Both the position numbers and the translations under genes were made by a program. Positions 30,307 through 42,684 of a DNA stretch of 48,821 nucleotides are shown in pieces. Source of the DNA: Symmetrospora coprosmae. Its lineage: Eukaryota; Basidiomycota; Cystobasidiomycetes; Symmetrosporaceae. The DNA is taken from contig VUYT01000059.1 of NCBI GenBank assembly GCA_008802785.1, positions 1-48,821 of the forward strand. The letters are read 5' to 3'. Under the pieces are notes generated by a model that searched no databases, was not told the origin of the DNA, and saw nothing but the letters and a program-made list of their open reading frames with translations. Each line of letters starts with the position of its first letter. The stretch's first letter is position 1.

Positions 30307-32684
30307 ATGGCAGGCAGCGCCTCGGCTGTCCAAGCCACAGTCACAACGTCGGTCCGGGCGAGTAAGACGGTGCGTTGCAGGAGAACTCCCCACCACATTG
30401 TATCGCTGCTGTGCCGACACTGACCTTCCACCCGTTGGACGTTGGACGAACGATCCGCAGTGGGTCCTGCCGCCGCGAGCTAAGCCTGGCCGCAAAAGCA
30501 AGAAGGACCTTGCTGCGGCTGCAGCAGCTGCTCCTGCAGCCTCTGAGGATGCAGCGGAAGATGATGCAGATTACGACAAGGTCCGCTCAGGGCGTCTGTG
30601 GTCCAGTCCGCTCGAACGCTGCCAGAGCTGACCGGACCCGCGCATCACAGACGTCGAGCAGAACAAAGCAGAAAGCGTCGCGCGAGCGAAAGCAAGAATA
30701 CATTGCCGAACTCGAAGCCAAAGTGCGGACGTACGAGCAGGGCGATGGCGAACGCGCCTCCTTCTTCCAGGTAAGAACTGCCTGCTTGGACGACCGCGGC
30801 CCCTTCTCCGAAACCAAACATGTCTTGCACCCCATGCCCGCAGGAACTGGCAAAGCGCTACTCGGAGGAACGAGACGCCTTGAAGAAAGAGAATGAAGAG
30901 CTGCGCGCGCGCATACTGGTCCTCGAGTCGTCCATCCCGCAAAGCTCCATCCCGCCGGCTCTGCACCGGGCCAGCTCGTCCTCGGACGGGACGACAAGCC
31001 GGCCAAGCCGGCCAAAGCGCCAGAAGACGCGCGCGGACTCCATTTCGTCCGCTGCCTCCTCCTCAGCTGGCTCTTGCACCCTGTCGTTCGCGAGCACTGC
31101 CCGCCCACCTCTGCAGCGCGCCTCGATCCCAGCGTCCCGTCCCGCCGCTGCCACTGCCGCCGCTGCCGGACCGTCTCCGTCCCCTTCGCTCTCGCCCCAG
31201 CTGCGCATCATCCCCGCGCAGGATGCCAATGCATCAGGAAGCGTGCGGTACAGGTATCCCGATGCATCTTCGCTGGCCCCCTCGGCCGCTGCGTACTACA
31301 TCCCGCCCTCGCCACCTGTGTCATCCGATCTCTCCCCAGGCGTGCGCAGCGAGACGGCCCTCCCGCCAGTCCCATTCCCAGCACATGCACAAGCGTCACC
31401 CCAGCACACCCACAGGAGCGGCTGCGGCCTCTGCGATGAAACGAGCAGCTCGCAGTGCATATGCCAGGAGCTCGGCATAGCGGGCGGCCAGAGCTGCGGA
31501 ATCGGCGGTGCAGGCGCAGACTCTGCACCACCTGCTGCCCACCTCGCTGCAGCCGACAACACGTCATGCGGCATGTGTGACGAGACGGCGTCCGAGTCGT
31601 GCATCTGCAAGGAGATGGGCCTGCGCTCTGGCTCGGATGCCGCTACCTCTTCCGCTCCATCACTCGCAGCCCACACTCCCAACATTCCCGCCGGCGCAAA
31701 CCGCCAGCGAGACACATTGTCGATGTCTGCTGTCCCTCTCCGCCTCGCCAAGCGCAAGCGCTCGAACAGCCAATCCAGCGGCAACAGCAGGCCCGTCATA
31801 TGGCGCATTGACAATGCCGGCGCACATACCCCGCTCCCGGTCCCCGCGCAGCCGGTTCAGTCCTCCGGACCGCGCACATCGCCGGCTGCGGGCGTTGCAC
31901 TGCGCAGGAGACTCATCAAGGTCGGCTCGCGGTTGCCGTGCTCGGGCGACCCAAAGACGTGCTTGGCGTGTGCAGACGATCCGTGCGTTCTGGCTTCGAT
32001 CTCGGCGCGAAGGCGAAAGGAGACGGGAGCTGACTGCGGTGGTGCTCGTGGTTCTTGTATGCAGCGCTGGACAGGCGTTCTGCTCTGCATTGAGCAGTAC
32101 CGTCTGCTCAACCACCCCGTGCGCCAACTGCCCCAATCGCCCTTCACCCCTGGCGAACGAGGTCAAGATGCGGAGCAGCCCGGCTGTGTCGGACTCCACC
32201 GGGACTACTGCTATCTCCTTGCTGGCTGCATCGTCCTCGCCCTTGCTCGCGCCCGAAGCGTACCTTCTATCGTCGGCACCGGGCGAGACACAGACGGAGA
32301 CGGAGCTTAAGGTGTGTCGCATGCGGCAGGACCTGCGCCGGCGCGATTCGAGCACGCGAGACGAGGTGCCGGACGCCATGGTGCCGTGCTCGGATGCCTG
32401 TGGGTGCTCTGCTCTCTGCCCCAGCCTCTCTCCGCCGAAGAAAAGCGCCCCCTGCTGATGCCGATGCGGTTCATGCCTTTGTTCCTTTTAACGACTCGAC
32501 AGGGGCCACCTTGCGCGCACATCCCAACATCGGCTTTGCCAATCTCGACCTGCTCGCCAGTGTCGTCGCCAAGAGGACGCACTGCACTGCATCGGAGAGG
32601 AGGGACGCTGAGGGCAAGGTCATTGAGATTGGGCGCGAGGGTGTCGAGGAGGGGTTGGAGTTCCTGGACCACGTACGCGACTAG
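30307..32684 (+). CDS. HAPX: Iron-responsive bZIP regulator HapX
   Basis: HapX binds the CCAAT-binding complex and switches iron-using and iron-acquisition genes. Six exons, 30307-30369, 30461-30580, 30651-30770, 30844-31982, 32095-32399 and 32503-32684, give 642 residues. The Hap4-like CBC-binding motif WVLPPRAKPGRKS (22-34) is formed across intron 1. A bZIP follows: basic region SSRTKQKASRERK and coiled coil ELEAKV...ELAKRYSEERDALKKENEELRARI. Cysteine-rich regions are CGLCDETSSSQCIC (about 294), CGMCDETASESCIC (about 342) and CSGDPKTCLACADDP-STVCSTTPCANC (about 466-490), likely Fe-S sensing. The C-terminus VPCSDAWATLRAHPNI is restored by splicing intron 5. The basic region has Ser where bZIPs have Asn; the intron before it uses a weak GTCCGC donor, so that junction is the least certain. 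Confidence 0.88.
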
Positions 32685-33039
32685 TTTCTGGCCGGCGCTG
32701 GCGCCCGCTTGGGATTTGAGCGGGATATGGGTCACCAGGCAGCAGGCCCGTCTGTCAAGGGTTGACGTTGACTATGTAGCATCGTTTCACCTGTGCCTGT
32801 CCTCTGGGCTGTTGTGCTTCTACTCGCTTCAAGTTGTCCTGGTTTCCCGGCCCACGTGGTTCCGCCACCGAGGGACGCACGCTCGGACCCTCTCCGCCCC
32901 CTTTTCCTCCTCCATCCTCTCCTCTCCTCTCTTCTCTTTCCTACTCTTTCCTTCGCTCCAACTTCTCAGCATCGCAAGCACATCAGCACATGGCTGTATC
33001 CTCCCCTCTCCTCCTTGATCCCCCATCCCCGTCGTGCTG
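32685..33039. other. HAPX 3' flank and promoter of the 33040 gene
   Basis: 355 bases. A strongly pyrimidine-rich (C/T) tract covers about 32895-33030 directly before the next start codon, as in many fungal promoters. No TATA box is seen. Confidence 0.55.
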
Positions 33040-34763
33040 ATGGATGATGCCGAATCTCCGCCCGCAAGGACGGAGCCGACGCTCCCAACGGCATCAACGA
33101 CAACAACGTCCACTTCAACTCTGCCAGACGCCTTCTCAACGATTCGACGCCCTCGCCTGCGCAAGACGGCAGTGTACGGCAAGACGAGGACCATCAAGTC
33201 GGCTAAAGCGACCGGGAGCAGCAGTATCGGCGCGCAAGGCGGAAATGGCAGCAGCAAAGTCGACGATGGAGAGCTCGTGGTGCGTTGCTCACTTGCCTCG
33301 TCTGGAAGCAGTGTCACTGCTTCCCGGGGCTGTGAATACCCATGCTGGCTTGTGCTGATTGTCGCCTCTTCTTCTCTGCGAACCATCACCGCATGGCCCA
33401 CCCCTTCCCCTTCTTTCCGCTTTCGTAACCTCCCTCCACACCACAGCTGCAAGAGACCAAACGCGCCAAGAAGAAACGCTCGGGCTTCAAAGTCGCAACC
33501 GACAACTTCAGTTTCGACGAGGACGCATTCGCCAGGATGAAGCTCAGCGAGGTGCCAGTCGGCACCAACCCGTCCGCTCCGTCCGCGGCCGCCCGTGCCC
33601 TCAAGGACAAGAGCAACGCGCTCAATCTACCCAAGCTCGATCTATCGTACAAGCCAGCAGAGTCAGAGCAGACGGCAAAGCCGCTGCGCGAGGGCGACAA
33701 GGGCAAGAAGCCGGAGTACCTGAAGGAACCGCCCATCGCGCCACCTTCCTCGCCTGCTCTTCCTCTGGGGTCCTTCGTCTTCGGCGCTGCCGCTAGGGCC
33801 CTGCCCGCCCATCCACCTGTCCGCACGTACAGCTCCGCATCCAGCCTATCCTGCGGCATCCACACGTCCACACCTGCACGCTCGTCCTATCTTCAGTCAG
33901 CCACGCACCATCGCTTCCTCGAGATGGGACTGGCCGATCTGCCTGCCATCGAGGGCGATGCAGACATTTCTTCGTCGCCCGGCAGCGGCATTGAGCTGGG
34001 CAGCAGCAACAACGCCGGCCGAGAGCTGCCACGCTCGCCGGAGCACAGGCGAAAGCATGAGCAGAACGTTGGCTCAGCAGACCCGCCCGCATCGCCGCCT
34101 CCTCCGTACGTCACGGCAATTGATCGGCTCTCCAGCGCCATGCAGATGGCGCTCCACCTACAAGGAGACAGAGCAGCCCTCTCCCCTGCCTCTTCGTCGA
34201 CCGGGGCTCAATGCGAGGGTCGCACAAGCGGTGAAGACGAGGGAGCAGTCAGCGAGCCGATGGTACGGGGTGAGAGTGATGCCCTCACCTTCCCCATCGC
34301 AGAGGGCGCCAAGCGGGACAAGGGCAAAGGGAAAGAGAGCAAAAGCAGGCAAGCGCGATCGGGATCGAAGACCATCGACATGGCAACGGAGCTCGTCAGG
34401 CCCGGGCAATCACCCTTCCCCAGCAAGAAATCGACACTCGCCCAGAAAAAGGCCGGCACATCGGGACACGTCGCCTCATCATCGGCTGTACCGCCCAGCG
34501 GCCTCGCCAAGGTCCACAAGCAAAGGAAGAAGCAGAGGTCAGTCTTGGAGGACGTGTCTCAGATCGCGGAGAAGCAGGCCGTGCAGAGTGGAGCCATCAG
34601 GAAGAAGCTGCGCGGCAGGACCGTTATGACGGAGGAGCCGGGTGGCTCCAATATGGCGCGGACCAAAGCTAGCAAGGGGAAGGGAAAGCAAACGGAGTTC
34701 AAGATCCACGGTGCGCCCTTCGAGCCAGATCCGCAAGCGAGCTCGGACGACATTGGCATCTAG
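33040..34763 (+). CDS. Unknown disordered basic protein (518 aa)
   Basis: Two exons, 33040-33279 and 33447-34763, joined in phase 0 by a GTGCGT donor and a CACAG acceptor, give 518 residues. I do not recognise the family. The N-terminus has RRPRLRKTAVYGKTRTIKSA, a short basic patch with a YGKTR element, then KRAKKKRSGFKVATDNFSF and FDEDAFARMKLSEV. The rest is Ser/Pro/Ala-rich and probably disordered, with basic clusters DKGKGKESKSRQARSGSK, HKQRKKQRS, KKLRGR and KASKGKGK. There is no membrane segment or signal peptide. Basic clusters and low complexity suggest a nuclear, chromatin-associated or regulatory role, but this is inference only. It lies head-to-tail with HAPX, 355 bases downstream. 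Confidence 0.65.
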
Positions 34764-35251
34764 AGGATGCGTGGGCAGACGATGGAGAATGATTGCAGGT
34801 ATCACGATGCAAAGAAGAGATGCGCGCGAGCGTAGCCCGACTGGGGATGAACGCCAAACAGTCCAGAGGAACGAAGCACGCAAAGAGAGACTTGACAGGA
34901 GATAGTCGTGCCTGTTGCATCAGCGCCTTCGCACTTCCCGGAGGAAGTCCCTGTACAGCTACATTTGTGCCCGTGCGCCTCGCCCTCTCGGGGAAGGAGA
35001 ATTCGGAAAGCTGCGCTGCCTCGCTGTATCAGGAGCTAGCACTGTGCGACAGCTTTTGCTTTAACTACCCGATAGGGCGGCCGCGATACCCTCTAGCTAT
35101 CGTCCAATTCACCAGGTCGACCATGCTGTCGTTGAGCGGGGTTGATATGCCGTACTCCGACCCCAATCTGCTGACATACCCATTAAGATATTCGCTGGAG
35201 AGCGATATAGTCATCAGTTTCTGAGCAGGCAAGCAGTCCACTGCACCAAAC
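34764..35251. terminator. Convergent 3' region, unknown gene / ketopantoate reductase
   Basis: 488 bases between the stop codons of two converging genes. No open frame with family resemblance is seen; this is probably untranslated sequence of both. Confidence 0.5.
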
Positions 35252-36535
35252 TCACATCTCCGTGACCCGCCTCTGAGAATACAGGTCCTGCAGCGTGCTA
35301 GAGACGTTTCGCGCCGTCTTTCTGGCGATCTGCATGGCTCTGTCGAGCAGAATATGTGCATTGAGAGGGTGTCCCGGTGGGAACTCGCCCCGTTCTGCTA
35401 TCCAAGCGTATTCCGTGCGCAATGCTTCGAGCTCGCTCTGGCCAGCGGGATCGTCGCTGCGAGGCGCGTGTGCATCTGTCGCAGCTGGTGCGGCAATACG
35501 GCGAAGGTATTGCTGGGCGAAGACGCGGCTCGCCTCACTGCAGATGCCGTATGCGATACGCTCGAGCGAAGCGTCCTGCGCAAGACGCCCATTCTTTGTG
35601 CGCAGAATGGTTGTCAGCGGGTTGATGACGCAGTTGATGGCGACTTTTTGCAGTTGAGCCTCGAGAAGTTTCGAGTAGGGCAGCCAGGACGGATTGAGCG
35701 CCTTGCAGGCGAGCAGGGAGGACACGGTCGTATAGAGCGAGGACGTGGCTGGGGCGTAGGGTAAGTGGGACAGGCTTGGGGTGACGGAAGCCAGCGAGAG
35801 GTCCACCAGCGAATTCTTATCCGGAGCTGTGTCAGACGACGACGAGCTAGTATGGCTCTGCAGCGCCTGTCTCGCCTGTTGGTTCGGCAGGACCCCGAAG
35901 GCGATTTCGCCCATGCCTGCCCAGACAGTGTGCAGGACGCGGGCGTCGCGCCCAGGATAGTCCTTGACGAACGCTCCGTGGCTGTTGATGCCGACGATGA
36001 AGCTGGGTCGTGTGTCCTCATCGGGAAAGACGCGGTCAATGACCGAGTCGACGAGCCCGCCGCCGTTCTGCAGCAGGACGATGGTCGAGTCGCGCGAGAG
36101 GCGTGGCTGGAGCAGCTGGAGCGCTGGCACCACGGCCTGTGCTTTGGTTGTCACGAAGAGGGACGAGATCGCGCCGAGCGACTGCAGCGCGGCGTCCTTC
36201 TGCCGCTCCTGCTCGAGCCGCCGCTCCGAGATCTCTGGATGTGTCGACTGCCCAGCCGTCATGAGCCGCGGACCAGGCAGGAGCTCCACGGGCAGCGGAG
36301 GCGTCCGGGTCTTGAGGCCATCGCGCTCGACAGAGATTTCGGTGGACACAATGTCGCGGTAGAAGTCGCGATTGCGCACGATCAGGCGTACAGGATATTG
36401 TGAGGATCGCGAAAGGTGCGAGGCCAGCAAGGAGCCGATGGACCCGACTACCGAAAACCGCGCGGCGGATCAGCGCATCGCTTCCAGTCACAGATTCGAG
36501 TGCTCGTGTAACTGACCGCCCAAGACATGCTGCAT
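35252..36535 (-). CDS. 2-dehydropantoate 2-reductase (ketopantoate reductase, ApbA/PanE family)
   Basis: NADPH-dependent reduction of ketopantoate to pantoate in pantothenate and coenzyme A synthesis. A 19-nt first exon (36535-36517, MQHVLG) joins at 36447 to give MQHVLGVGSIGSLLASHL, the N-terminal Rossmann GxGxxG motif; exon 2 runs to 35252, for 404 residues. Further family features are IVLLQNGGGLVDSV, FIVGINSHGAFVKDYPGR and the C-terminal helix KVAINCVINPLTTILRTKNG. Residues 50-80 carry an extra stretch compared with bacterial PanE. The donor is GTCAGT, so exon 1 depends on conservation rather than a strong splice site; a longer N-terminus from further upstream is possible. Related fungal reductases are mitochondrial, but no presequence is present in this model. 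Confidence 0.82.
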
Positions 36536-36760
36536 CCACGCAGTTGTGCGCCAATCCTGCTCGTATGCTGTAATTGACTTTCTGAATCGGCAGGAGTCGG
36601 ACAATGTCCGAAGTGCGGCGGAGGACCTGGGCACAGTGGCACAAGGTCTGCAGCTACGTGGAGGATTTACGACTTGAGTACGCAGACTAGATACATGAAT
36701 ATATGTGAATGATTGACACTGCCAATGCTAACAACGTTGGGCTACATGCGTTCGGGGCAT
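36536..36760. other. Intergenic: reductase promoter, ABC transporter 3' flank
   Basis: 225 bases between two minus-strand genes, nothing distinctive. Confidence 0.5.
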
Positions 36761-39700
36761 TCATGGTGCGGCTACCCCTGGCCTGGACTCGTCAGCTGCC
36801 TCACCCTCTGACGTCCGCTGCTCCTCATGCTCCTGCTTTGGTTGCTGCTCGAGCGCCTCAATCTCCTGGAACGTCTCGAAGCGCGATCGCTCAATGTCCT
36901 CGAGCGAGATGCTTGATTGCTCGCACATGCCCCGGAAGATGCCGTTCGTCATCTTGAAGAGCTCGGTCGGTGGCGCAAACTCGGCAATCACACCCTTGTC
37001 CATGACGAGGACGCGGTCGTACGAGATGATGGTTCGCAGCCGATGTGCAATGGTGAGAAGTGTCTTCTCCTCGAATTCTGTCCGGATGGTCTTCTGGATC
37101 AGCGAGTCGGTCGCCAGATCGACGGATGCAGTCTGCGGACGGTGTACGATAGCATCAGCAACCATGTCATTCTCGTCGGCTGTTCCGCATAACAAGCAAA
37201 CTCACCGCTTCGTCGAGGATGACGACACGAGAGTCCTTGACCAGCGCTCTGGCGAGCGATACCAAGCTCCTCTCACCCGCAGATAGGTTGTTCCCTTCGT
37301 CCTCAATATTCATATCGAGGTTGAATCGGCTCTTTGCCATCTCTCCTGGGACGGTCGTGCTCTGACGCTCGACGAGGTACGACCGCCGCAGTGCGTCCCA
37401 GAGACGATGGTCGTCGTGCTCGCCGAAGGGATCAAGGTTGCTGCGAAGGGCTGTCAAGGGGTGCAGACGATCAGCAAGAACCTGAGCAGTCAGAGGTCAG
37501 GTAAAAGAGCAACTTACTGCCCGAGAAGAGCAACGCATCCTGCGGGATAATGGCGACGCCTCTTCGAACGTCGTTCAGACCAATCTTGGCGAGGTCGAAC
37601 CCGTCAATGGCGATGGAGCCGCTGTCGAGCTCGGTGATCCTGAAGATGGCCTGCATGAGCGAACTCTTGCCCGCTCCCGTCCGACCAACGACTCCAATCT
37701 TCTCGCCGCCCTTGACGTGCATACTCAGGCCATGCAGGACCAGCGGGAGACCTGCGCGGTATCGCAGCTTGACGTCCTTGAACTCGATATCTCCGGCGTG
37801 CGGCCACCCAGCAGGTGGCTTGTTGTCGGGCACATCAAAGGCCGCCTCCTGCTCGAGCTCGTTGCCATAGTGGAGGAGGCGCTCGACACTGTTCATGTCG
37901 TTCTCGACCTCGGCCAGCTGCCGGACAGCGAATGTGAATGCCATTTGGATGGTGAGGATGTACGAGAGGGCAAGACCAATTTGCGACGGGTTGATGTTCT
38001 CGCTCTCGGTTACGGCGATGAGAGCAACAGACAGAGTAAGGATAGCGCCCATGAAATCGAGTCTGATGCCGAGCCATCGCTGATTGACGATGGTTCTGCC
38101 GGACGGTCAAATGATAGTCAGTTTCTGTGCCGGGTCGGGGTCCTCGGGAGGCAGCCGCGACTCACAGATAGTACGCCCGGTTCTCGATGTCGGTGAAGCG
38201 CGCGTTCGTCGTCACAAACTTGGAGACTTCGCCATATGCTCGGATCGTCGCCAGACCGGATAGCGACTCGCTGAAGTGTGCATAGATGGATGAGCGGAGG
38301 ATGTTGTCCAGGCGCTTGATCTCACGAGCAGAGTAGCGATAGATGCGGAAGAAGTCGGCGTAGAGCATGAAGATGCCAGCCACTGCGATGAGAAAGTATT
38401 GTTGGACTGAGTGGGCATAAGAGGCAGGTCAGCGTCGTCCACTGCGAGCAAATCCAGATGCGGACACCGCTCACCAATGGCAATCAGGATGACGCTCCCG
38501 ACGATCTGACTCAGCGTGGACAGGGCCATTCTAAGCGAGTCGTTGAGTGTATTGTCACAAGTATCCATATCCTGCACATGCAAAGGACCCGAGAGATCAG
38601 CGCTCGCTCAAGCTCTTTTGCTTGCTCTTCGCTCTCACTTTGCTGAAACGATTCATTATGCGTCCAAGAGGCGTAGTATCGAAGAGCGACATGGGTGCGT
38701 GCAGAACCCTCATGATGGCTTTGCGGTGTAGAGCGCCAGAGACGTTGAAGCCCATGAATGCCGCCGTGAGACCCATGCCGAATGTGAAGATGGCCACAGC
38801 GACACCGGTCGCCGCATACATGCCAAGATAGACGCCTGTCGATGCATTGAATTGGCTGATGCAGGCGGATAGTAGATCAGTTTCCAGGCTTAGTATACCG
38901 CCCTCAACAGCTTCGACTCACTCTTCTTGCCACCAGACGAGAATGTACGAGTTTACGATTGTCGCAGCCTGCATCATGACCAGGGACATGCCGACCAGGA
39001 CACCCATGTAGGGCTTTGCAGCTCCAAGGTACTGTTTGTAGACCTTGAGGCCGACTGCTCCCGTGGCGCGCTCTTCCTCCTGCATGAGCTTTGCCGTCTT
39101 CTTGGGGGCAGCATCGGCCTGCTGCGGCTTTGCGTCGGCAGCACCCTCGGCGGCCTTCTTCTCCCGCTCGTCCTGGACGCGCTTGGTCTCCTCTTCGACA
39201 TTGCCGTGCTCCGCGACGAGCGCGGCAAAGGCACCGTGCTGCTCAATGAGCTCGGCGTACGTGCCCTGCTCGACAATCTTGCCCTCGCTGAGCGTAATGA
39301 TGTGGTCGACCTGGGGCAGAACGTGGAGCGCGTGGGTGACGAGGATTCGTGTCTTGCCGGCGAGCGCGCCCTGCAGCGCATGCTTGAAGAGGTGGTGGCC
39401 CACGTGCGAGTCGACAGCACTCAGCGGGTCGTCAAAGAGCGTCACTTCGCTGTTGAAGTACAGCGCTCGCGCAACGTTGACACGCTGCTTCTGCCCGCCA
39501 GATAGCGTGATGCCCTTCTCGCCAATCTCGGTCATGTCGCCGTTGGGCAGCATGTCCAGGTCTGCGTTCAAGCACGCATCGTAGATGACCTTCTGATAGC
39601 GCTTCTCGTCGAAGGGCTGGCCAAAGAGGATGTTGTCCCGGACAGTGGCGTTTTGGATCCACGCCTGCTGAGGGCAGTACCCGACCCTGCCGCCGAACGT

Positions 39701-42163
39701 GACAGTACCTTCCAAGCGCTTCATCTCGCCAATGATAGCGCTGAGCAGCGAGGACTTGCCCGCTCCGACTGGTCCGACAATGGCACACAGCTGGCCCCGC
39801 GGAATCCGCAGGTTGAGGTGTCTGATCTCCGGCTCTTTGAGCACTGCGACAGAGTTGCGGGGGCTATCCTGCTCGCTGGCGGGGTCAAGAACGGGCATGG
39901 CAGAGTCTGTGACGGCCCCACCCATGGCACCTTCGTGGTCGTGAGCCTCGTTGGCCGACTGATCGCGAACAGCCAGATCACCACTCCGCTTCCACGGCAT
40001 TCTGCTCTTCTTGTCTCCGTGAGGCGCCGCCGCCGCCGTCGCCGCTGCAGCAGCCTGCTTCTTCTCCTTGCTGGCCTGCTTCCTGTCCTCCTTTGCGTGC
40101 TTCTTCTCCTCCTTGATCTGCTTCTTGCCCATCTTCTTGGCATCCTCCTTGGGCGGGTCACCCTCCCACATGAAAGTACCGTTGACGACCTCGAGCGCGA
40201 GCTCGGCCTTTGTGTCGATCTCGTACGTGCTCGAGAGCTGTTCGGCCAAGAAGACCTCGCGCAGTCGGGTGAAGGCGTTCTTGGCGTCGACGGCGGTTGC
40301 GAGTGCGACGGGCAGCATCATGAGGGGCATGCGCAGCAGGTTGAACAGCGTCAACGACGTGAAGATGGTGGCTGGATCGCGCGAGTCATTGCCAGTGTAC
40401 GCGAACGCGCTGAAGGCGATGATGGTGGCGATTACCGGAAGCGAGGTGGCGACGGCCATGGTAAGTGCACGAATGATGAGGAGGGAGCGAATCTTTTTGA
40501 GCTCGTTGTGCCGGATATCGTTAATCTTCTTGAGGTAGGGCGTCTCCCATGCGAAGAACTTGATGATTCGCATCCCGCCCAGGAGCTCCTGAATGAGCTT
40601 CGCCCGCTTGTCGGTCCAGATCATTGCTTTTTGCCGGAGACCGAGCATCTTCTTCATTGCGAGACCCTGAGCAGGCGTGGCAACGAGGAGGAAACCGACT
40701 CCTGCGAGGGCGACTGGGCCCATTTGGACGCAGAGGATGATGACAACGACAATCAGCTGGATCGGGGCGGTCCAGGACATGTGGAAGAAGCCCGCAGCGC
40801 TGTGAAGCAGCCAGACGAGTTTCTCGAAGAATGTCAGCGGTCTTCTGCATGGGACGAGTCAGCCATGAAAGCGGACCCACAAATCTATCCGGGAGATATC
40901 GGTCGAAATGTGATTGACGAGTTTTCCGTTGGTGATGGTGACCCTCGCCTTGCCGGAGAGTGTCATTGCCCGGCGGTAGATGGCGGCGATGAGAGCGCCT
41001 CGGCTTAGGACGCCTACACCGGTGCCGGCGTAGAAGAAATAGTTCATGCACAGCGATGCGCCAATTTGCATGAAGAAGAGGAGGAAGGCCCAGCCTACAC
41101 CGTGGCCGATGGGCTGCGCCGTGTAGCCGGGGGCGCCGCGCGAGGCGAGGTAGCGCTGAGTGCCAAAGGTGATGATCTTGCGCGTGACGAGGGGCGAGGT
41201 CGTCGTGAGCACATCGGCGGCGACTTTGACGAAACCGGCGGACCACCAGCGGAAGAAGAAGGTGTCCGACACGGCCCAGTACAGGCCGGGCGTGTCCTGC
41301 CTGCCATTACTCTTGCCTAGCCCGATGCTGGCCTTTATCCGCCAGCCGGCCTTGCGGAAGATTGACGGCTTGAAGGTGCCGTTGTCGAGGCTGGCATTCC
41401 AGTCGGCGGCGTTCTTGAGGCGGCGCTCGTAGTGGTTGAGCATGGTCTCTGCGAGCCGCTCAGACTCTTCGTTCTCGGACAGCTTCCACAGGTCTTCCTT
41501 TACGAGGAAACGCTGATAGCCGAGGGTGATCATCGGCTGGATCCACTGGAACGTGAGCTTTGAGAAGAAGTTGGCGCCGTAGAGAGGAATGAGGGGCGCG
41601 TCGTCCATGCTCGCACGCGCCGGTGGCGCTGGCTGGTTTACATTGAGCAGGCCTGCGTTTTGACAGAAGTGTCGTGTCAGAGATGGGGTGTCACGCCACC
41701 AGAGTTGCTGCGGGCGAAAGAAAGAGTCGCACTCACATCGCCACAGGGCCTGCGACTTTTCGGTCCCAGCAGGCTCGTTCGGGTCTAGTACTGTCGCGGT
41801 CGTGGCAGTCGACAGTGTCCGTCCAGGCATGTGGGGTTTCTCCTGCTTCTTCTCTGCGTCTAGTTCCTGCTTCTCCTTGCTAGTGGCGGCCCGGCCGTTG
41901 TCAGACCCGGACGAGCCCTGGGCTGTCGATCCGCCGCTCGACGAGGACGAGCGCTGAGGAGAAGGCGGGAAGGTGGCATGCTTGTCCTTGTCCTCGTCTC
42001 GCTCTAGCATGTAGCCGTTCGAAGCTGGAGCCCTCAGGCCCGTCGATGATGGCGGATCCGAGCTGGAGCTGGGTGCGCCTGCAGATCCGGCAGGGACGGG
42101 ACCCGGCTGCTGCTGCACGTCGACATGAGGCACGATGGCCGGTACGCCTTCCTGGTTGTGCAT
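36761..42163 (-). CDS. ABC transporter, ABCC (MRP/YOR1-like) full transporter
   Basis: ATP-driven exporter of organic anions and drugs, at the plasma membrane or vacuole. ATG 42163 opens a Ser/Gln/Glu-rich cytosolic N-terminus of about 130 residues. Core order: PLYGANFFSKLTFQWIQPMI, TMD1 with STDISRIDFAAGFFHMSWTA, NBD1 (Walker A GPVGAGKSS, signature LSGGQKQR, FDDPLSAVDSHVG), a Lys/Ala-rich linker, TMD2 (DTTPLGRIMNRFSKDMDTCD), NBD2 (Walker A GRTGAGKSS, signature NNLSAGERS, ILDEATASVDLATD), and a short Glu/Gln-rich tail ending at 36761. There is no extra N-terminal membrane domain, which favours the short YOR1-type subgroup. At least eight introns, donors mainly GTGAGN and GTGGGT. Before NBD1 sits a very basic KKxxK-rich insert (about 40370-39990 region of the minus strand). 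Substrate unknown. Confidence 0.93.
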
Positions 42164-42684
42164 TGCCCTCCTCGTTGCAATGCGAAGCAGCGGTGCGATG
42201 GAGGAGCGAAGAGAGAGGGCAGCCTCCGATGGCCGTCTCCCTGTGTGTGCGCGTTCGCGTGTCCGCGTGCTCTCCTCTCTCGCTGACCGAGCTCTTCGGC
42301 AACGATTAAATTGGGCGGCAGGGAGGACGCGCAATCTCGCTCGCACACCAAGGGAAGGGAGAGATCAAATACTATAGCATGTACAGTATGCAGAGATTGG
42401 GACCGGGACAAGATTCCCAGATGGCATTTGCATCGCTGCAACGGGGCTGTCTGCCGTCTCTAAGCTGTGTCTTCCTCGGATGTACGGTACAAGGTCCGAT
42501 ATCTCCGACAGCGGCAAGTTGCCGTTGCTGCACGTGCTCAGTGACGCTGCACAGGGGAGCCAGCCTATCATGCCTCATCCATTGCACACTATCGAGTAGT
42601 ATCGCCTACCGCGTCTGTCCTTGTACAAGCGCAGAAGCCCACCCTCCTTGTGTTAGCCTCAGATCTCCACCTTGCGCTGGCATC
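42164..42684. other. Intergenic: ABC transporter promoter, esterase 3' flank
   Basis: 521 bases between two minus-strand genes. No coding sequence is supported. An (AC)n stretch at about 42768-42780 lies in the adjacent last esterase intron. Confidence 0.55.

Noticed and set aside
39653-41008. 451-codon open frame on the plus strand
   Set aside because: It is antisense to the ABC transporter, whose frame carries full Walker and signature motifs. The plus translation is charged low-complexity with no family resemblance.
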